DNA of 62,020 nucleotides, from the NCBI GenBank assembly GCA_003388555.1, contig QQVD01000014.1, forward strand, positions 1 to 62,020, in the 5' to 3' direction. Positions 57,833 through 62,020 of this stretch are shown one piece after another. A program made the position numbers and the translations under genes. The notes beneath the pieces were generated by a model. That model saw only the letters and a program-made list of their open reading frames with translations. It did not search any database and had not been told where the DNA came from. Position 1 is the first letter of the stretch. Every line of letters begins with the position of its first letter. The stretch is from Acidobacteriota bacterium (lineage in GTDB: Bacteria; Acidobacteriota; Thermoanaerobaculia; Multivoradales; Multivoraceae).

Positions 57833-60253
57833 CTACTCCCCCCGCAGCACCTCGGCCGGATCGGAGCGCGACGCCCGCAGGGCTGGGATCCCCGCCGCCA
57901 GCAGCGTCACTGCGAGCAGCGCCAGACCGACCGCGGCGTAGACCACCGGGTCGCGCGCGCCGACACCCACCAGCATGGAGGCGCCGAAGCGGGTGGTGGC
58001 GGCGGCCAGCACCACTCCCAGCGCCACGCCGATCGCCCCGAGACGGCCGGCCTCGCGCAGGATCAGGCGGACCAGATCCTGCCGCCGGGCGCCGAAGGCT
58101 GCCCGGGTCGCCAGCTCCCGCTTCCGTCGCTGCACGGAGTCGGCGACCAGACCGTAGAGGCCGACCGCGGCGATGAGCACGGCGACAGCTGCGTACTGGG
58201 CGAGCTGCAGCCCGAAGAAGCGCGTCGTCCAGCCGGCTCGCAGGATCGACTCGTCGAGGGTGAGCATCTCGCCGGGCGGCACGGTGGGCAACGCCCGCTC
58301 GATCGCCGAGCGCAGGGCGCCCGCCGCCTGGCGAGCGGGGCGTGGGCTGCGCACCGCCACGACCACCCGGGGACCGGCCACCGAGGCCCACGGCAGGTAG
58401 AGCTGTCCGGCCGGCTCGGACTGGTTGCTCACCATGTCGCGACCCAGTCTCACGTCCTCGACCACGCCGACCACCCTCCACCAGCGCTGGTCGTCACCGG
58501 TTCGCCGCAACTCGCGCCCCAACGCCTCTTCTCCGGGCCACAGCCGCTCCGCCAGCGACGCGCTGACCAGCGCCGACGCGCCGCCTTCGACGTCCTCGGC
58601 GGCAGTGAATCCGCGACCGCGCTCGAGGGGTATCGACAACGCCTCGAAGTAGCCGCTCGTGGCAGCCGCCACCGAAGCGACGACGGCTTCCTCCGCTGCG
58701 AGGGCACGGCCTCGCGGCAGCAGCTCCCACTGGTCGTCGCCCGGCGTGGTCATCATCCGGCTGGTCACGCCGAAGGCATCGAGCTCTCGCACCGATTCGA
58801 GCTCGGACAGCAGGCGCTCGACTGCAGCCAGGCGCTGGTCTTCGCTCTCGAGCTCGGCGCCGCGCAGCGCCAGATCGGTCGACAGCACGCCATCCGACGC
58901 GAAGCCCCGCACCTCGTCCTGCTGACGCAGGAAGCTCTTCGCCATCAGCAGGGCACCGATCACCAACGCGGTCGACAGCGCCAGCTCGGTGACCACCAGC
59001 CACGAGCGCGCCCGCGAGAGGCGGCGCGACTGACCGGCGCGAGCCCCGCCCGCGAGGCCTTCCAGGCTCCCCAGGTCGGCCCATCGGGTGAAGGGCATCC
59101 AGCCACAGACGGCGCCCGCGAACAGGGCGACGAGAAAGGTGTAGAAGGCGGCCCAGGGCGAGAACGACATCGCGAAGAGGTAGGGCGGATCGACCGGCGC
59201 CGCGGTCAGCATGGTGCTGACGGCGATCCGGGCGATCGGCAGACCGACGAGCCCTCCGCAGACGGCCAGCACGGTGGTCTCCGCCACGGTCTGCCGCGCC
59301 AACTGGCCCCGCCCCGCACCCAGTGCGCTGCGCACGGCGAACTCGCGCTGTCGCGAGGTCGCATTCGCCAGCACCAGTCCGCCGACGTTGGCGCAGATCA
59401 CCAGCAGCACGAAGAGCGCCGCCCCCATCGACGCCAGAAGCGCCACCTCGATCACTCTCGGAGCCCAGACCTGGCGCAGCGGCAGCACGTCGATCGTCCA
59501 GCCGCGCTCGCTCTCCGCCAGCTCCTGCTGCGGGCGCTGGTGCAGCTGCCGCATGGCGTCCTCGGCGCCATCTCGCGGCACGCCGCCCCGCAGCCTGCCG
59601 ATCACGGAGAGCGTCCGCTCCGCCCGGCTGCCGCCATCCGGGTCCGCCCCCAGGGGTGTCCAGACATCGGCCCACTCCGGGAAGGCGAAGCCGGGCTCCA
59701 TGACCCCGACGACCTCGTGCCCCACGCCATCGAGGCGCACGATGCGCCCAAGGACTTCGGGATCGCCGCCGAAGCGCTCGCGCCACAGATCGTCCGAGAT
59801 CAGGGCCACTGCGGCCGGGGCGCCCGGGAGGTCGTCGCGGGCCTCGATGCCGCGCCCGAGCCGCGGCTGCTTTCCGAGCAGCGGCAGGAGCTCGGCGCTG
59901 ACCCGGGTCGCCAACACCCGCGCCGGTTCCTCGGTGTCGCTGAGGTTCAGATCGACCCGTTGGTAGGCAGCCAGCTCCTCGAACACGTCCTGCTGGGACC
60001 GCCACTCGCCGAGCTCGCGCGCCGAGACAGCGACCCCGGAGCGCCCGGTCGAGGGATGGCGTAGCGACAGGTCGACCAGCGACTCCGGATCGCGAAGGTC
60101 CAGGGGCCGCAGCACCCAGGTCTCGAACCCGGCGTACATCGCCGAGTTGCCGCCGATCCCGATCGCCAGCACGAGCACGATGGTCAGCGACCAGATCGGC
60201 CGTCGCCGGACCTGCCTGACGGCCAGCACCAGATCTCGGAGCAGTGCTTCCAT
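57833..60253 (-). CDS. MacB-like ABC permease of the acidobacterial orphan (ADOP) type
   Basis: 806 residues. The N-terminus reads LLRDLVLAVRQVRRRPIWSL and TIVLVLAIGIGGNSAMYAGF, the typical opening of acidobacterial duplicated orphan permeases. A MacB-type periplasmic domain follows TM1, then FtsX-like TM bundles (for example VTELALSTALVIGALLMA), and a second repeat with the C-terminal FtsX domain (VAVLIAAVGLYGLVADSVQRRKRELATRAA). No ATPase is adjacent on this strand, consistent with an orphan. The ATG at 60253 has GGAGGAGGACG upstream; the open frame to 60727 overlaps the divergent adaptor gene. Substrate unknown. Confidence 0.9.
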   Translation of the reverse strand: MEALLRDLVLAVRQVRRRPIWSLTIVLVLAIGIGGNSAMYAGFETWVLRPLDLRDPESLVDLSLRHPSTGRSGVAVSARELGEWRSQQDVFEELAAYQRVDLNLSDTEEPARVLATRVSAELLPLLGKQPRLGRGIEARDDLPGAPAAVALISDDLWRERFGGDPEVLGRIVRLDGVGHEVVGVMEPGFAFPEWADVWTPLGADPDGGSRAERTLSVIGRLRGGVPRDGAEDAMRQLHQRPQQELAESERGWTIDVLPLRQVWAPRVIEVALLASMGAALFVLLVICANVGGLVLANATSRQREFAVRSALGAGRGQLARQTVAETTVLAVCGGLVGLPIARIAVSTMLTAAPVDPPYLFAMSFSPWAAFYTFLVALFAGAVCGWMPFTRWADLGSLEGLAGGARAGQSRRLSRARSWLVVTELALSTALVIGALLMAKSFLRQQDEVRGFASDGVLSTDLALRGAELESEDQRLAAVERLLSELESVRELDAFGVTSRMMTTPGDDQWELLPRGRALAAEEAVVASVAAATSGYFEALSIPLERGRGFTAAEDVEGGASALVSASLAERLWPGEEALGRELRRTGDDQRWWRVVGVVEDVRLGRDMVSNQSEPAGQLYLPWASVAGPRVVVAVRSPRPARQAAGALRSAIERALPTVPPGEMLTLDESILRAGWTTRFFGLQLAQYAAVAVLIAAVGLYGLVADSVQRRKRELATRAAFGARRQDLVRLILREAGRLGAIGVALGVVLAAATTRFGASMLVGVGARDPVVYAAVGLALLAVTLLAAGIPALRASRSDPAEVLRGE

Positions 60254-60680
60254 CGTCCTCCTCCGCGGTCCCTTCAGATCTCGGATCGGCCCTCGGTTCG
60301 GTCCCTGGGACCCTACGCCAGCAGCGAACGGCAGTTTCACTCCGTCCACCCGTCGCCGGAAAGGCGAGGGCGGCCCTCCTCGACGCCCCACACCGCCCGG
60401 CACCGGCTTCACCTGGGACCACCTGAGGGGCGAGAGAGCGTCGCATCCAGTCGCCTCCCTCACCGGCGGCGCTCTTCTCCCACGCCCGCCCGCCCCGGAA
60501 ACGCTCGACCTCGACCACCCTGTCGAGGGCGGGGTCGGGGTCGGGCTCGGAGTCGACATCGTCCGGCGGTGGCGGCGCCTGCTCCGGGGATCGGCGTTGT
60601 TAGCATCCGCCTCCCTTGCCGCTTCGAAAGAGCCGAGGGTCCCGCCCGGTCCATCGGATTCGCAGATGAGGAGGTGGCAC
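60254..60680. other. Divergent intergenic region, ADOP permease / MacA-like adaptor
   Basis: 427 bases without a gene. It has short direct repeats of GGGGTC (near 60530-60545). A TTAGCAT stretch at 60600 could be a -10 for the adaptor, but no -35 is evident. Confidence 0.45.
60669..60675 (+). promoter_or_regulatory. Perfect Shine-Dalgarno site fixing the adaptor start
   Basis: AGGAGGT with a five-base spacer to GTG at 60681. An in-frame ATG at 60666 overlaps this site and would place no ribosome binding site upstream, so GTG is preferred. Confidence 0.7.
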
Positions 60681-61958
60681 GTGTCCCGCAGGCGCGTCGC
60701 CGTGATCGCCGCAGTCACCGGAGCCATTCTCCTGATGGCGCTCCTGTTCGGTCGCCGTGGCGCGGACGCTGTCGCCGTCGAGCTGGGCCGTGCCGAGTCG
60801 CGCGACGTCTTCCGGTCCTACGTCAGCGCCTCCGGCGAGCTGCTCGCCGAGCGCTACGCCGACGTCGGCTCGAGCGTCATGGGGCGGATCGTCGAGCTGC
60901 CGGTCGCCGAGGGTCAGAGCGTCAGCAGCGGCGACCTGCTCGCTCGCGTCGACCCGGTGCAGGCGCGCAGCGAGCTCGAGGCGGCCGAGGCGGCCATCCG
61001 GGCCCTCGAAGCGGACGCCCGCTCGGCCCGCGAGCTGGTCGATTCGGCGCGCGCCGACCTCGAGCTCGCCGAGGCGCTGGCGCGCGAGGCGGTGGCCAAC
61101 CGTCAACGCCTGCAGGCGCTCTTCGACCAGGAGCTGATCGCGGCCTCCGAGCTCGACGCGGCGCGCGCCAGCGCCGAGTCGCGCACCGCCCAGGTGGCTG
61201 CTTCGCGCGCCGCGGTGAACCGCGCTGAGAGCGGCGCCGAGGCGGCACAGCGCCGGGTGGCCCAGGCGCGCGCCCAGGCCGATCGGGCGCGCGATCTGGT
61301 CGAGAAGACGGCGATCGTCGCGCCGATCTCGGGCGTGGTCTCGCGCCTGCAGGTGCGCGAGGGCGAGATGGTGGTCATCGGCATCCAGAACCAGCCCGGC
61401 ACAGTGCTGATGACCGTTTCCGACCTCGCCGAGCTCAACGCCGAGGTGCTGGTCGCCGAAGCCGACGTCCTGCGGGTCGAGGTCGGCCAGGAGGCGACGG
61501 TGACCCTCGAGGCGCTGCCCGAGCGGCGCTTCCGCGGACGCGTCACCGAGGTCGGCGCGAGCGCCCTGCCGCAGACCGGGGGCGGCGTCGCGGCGCGCGA
61601 GTTCCGGGTCGAGATCCGGCTCGAAGAGCCCGAGCCGGGCCTGCGTCCCGGTCTGACCTGCGACGCCGAGATCCTGGTCGGCGAGGAGCGTGACGTGGTC
61701 GTCGTGCCGCTGCAGGCGGTGGTGCTGCGCGGCGGGTCCGAAGGCGGCCCGGGTGGAACCGGCGGCAGCGGAGGGAACGAGGAGCGCGGCGTGTTCGTGG
61801 TGGAAGACGGGATCGCCCAGTTCACCCCGGTGGAGACGGGCATCATCGGCGGCCTCGACATCGAGGTGCGCGGCATCGAGGTCGGCACCGAGATCGTGAT
61901 CGGCCCGTACCAGGTGCTGCGCGACCTCGAGGACGGTGCCGCGGTCGCGGCGCGTTGA
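60681..61958 (+). CDS. MacA-like periplasmic adaptor (HlyD/RND-MFP family)
   Basis: 425 residues. A signal anchor (VAVIAAVTGAILLMALLF) is followed by lipoyl half 1 (LLAERYADVGSSVMGRIVEL, PVAEGQSVSSGDLLARVDP), a long coiled-coil hairpin rich in Ala, Glu and Arg (about residues 95-215), lipoyl half 2 (TAIVAPISGVVSRLQVREGE) and a beta-barrel. The segment after RDVVVVPLQAVVLRG is Gly-rich (GGSEGGPGGTGGSGG), then FVVEDGIAQFTPVETG. Such adaptors usually work with a MacB-type ABC permease and its ATPase, expected just beyond the window edge. Substrate unknown. Confidence 0.92.
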   Translation: MSRRRVAVIAAVTGAILLMALLFGRRGADAVAVELGRAESRDVFRSYVSASGELLAERYADVGSSVMGRIVELPVAEGQSVSSGDLLARVDPVQARSELEAAEAAIRALEADARSARELVDSARADLELAEALAREAVANRQRLQALFDQELIAASELDAARASAESRTAQVAASRAAVNRAESGAEAAQRRVAQARAQADRARDLVEKTAIVAPISGVVSRLQVREGEMVVIGIQNQPGTVLMTVSDLAELNAEVLVAEADVLRVEVGQEATVTLEALPERRFRGRVTEVGASALPQTGGGVAAREFRVEIRLEEPEPGLRPGLTCDAEILVGEERDVVVVPLQAVVLRGGSEGGPGGTGGSGGNEERGVFVVEDGIAQFTPVETGIIGGLDIEVRGIEVGTEIVIGPYQVLRDLEDGAAVAAR

Positions 61959-61978
61959 GCGAAGCACGGAGGACGCCG

Positions 61979-62020
61979 GTGGCTCGTCCAGCTGCACGCG
62001 GCCAGGACGGAACGCGGCCG
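61979..62020 (+). CDS. Possible start of the next ABC transporter gene (partial)
   Basis: GTG at 61979 with GGAGGACGCC upstream opens VARPAARGQDGTRP to the edge of the window. Too short to identify; an ABC ATPase or permease is expected from context. Confidence 0.3.
   Translation, partial: MARPAARGQDGTRP

Overview
The window is very GC-rich bacterial chromosome, densely coded, with no rRNA, tRNA, CRISPR array or recognisable transposase. Several traits point to Acidobacteriota, perhaps a Thermoanaerobaculia-like lineage: an orphan MacB-like permease of the acidobacterial ADOP type, an ECF sigma factor coupled to a Ser/Thr kinase with TPRs, many secreted proteases and beta-rich proteins, and a shared C-terminal tail on those secreted proteins. 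The lineage is inference; no marker gene is present.

Layout. 1-5876 (minus): an overlapping four-gene multidrug efflux operon (TetR, membrane-fusion protein, RND pump, outer-membrane factor). 6140-7975: truncated haemoglobin and a secreted protein with a Cys-rich end. 8326-12539: metzincin protease, quinone oxidoreductase, aldo/keto reductase, MscL with a zinc-ribbon tail. 12878-21842: flavin monooxygenase, Tat-exported dienelactone hydrolase-like protein, MMPL-type RND exporter, APH/AAA fusion kinase, small conserved protein, AGPS-like FAD oxidase. 22127-35164: five secreted proteins (subtilisin, BNR propeller, beta-helix protein, beta-lactamase-fold hydrolase, trypsin-like protease), a ferredoxin/P450 pair, and large repeat arrays. 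35962-41097: MgtC/DUF4010 membrane protein, ABC exporter, methyltransferase, and a deletion scar that left the C-terminal ends of a LysR regulator and an oxidoreductase. 41328-50786: pRiA4b ORF-3-like protein, PQQ-type propeller, LIC_10091-family protein, a pseudopilin/HD-GYP operon, START-Rieske fusion, esterase, NnrU-like protein. 50838-61958: Ser/Thr kinase plus ECF sigma factor, a 1120-residue secreted protein, ADOP permease, and a MacA-like adaptor whose partners lie beyond the right edge.

The main unifying signal is a fixed 19-residue C-terminal tail, consensus [IV]FxDGFE[ST]GD followed by xx[AS]W[SN]xx[TIV]P and the stop codon. It occurs on six otherwise unrelated secreted proteins (genes at 8326, 22127, 26742, 28638, 33050, 54441). 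In four of them DNA similarity continues past the stop codon. Behind the beta-helix gene the tail plus its 3' flank is tandemly repeated every 96 bp (32 codons), each copy keeping an in-frame stop. This looks like a sorting or attachment tag carried on a duplicating DNA cassette; the function is unknown.

Several genes lack a Shine-Dalgarno sequence but have a TANNNT hexamer 5-9 nt before the start codon, suggesting leaderless transcripts; others have strong GGAGG sites, so both initiation modes seem to be used.
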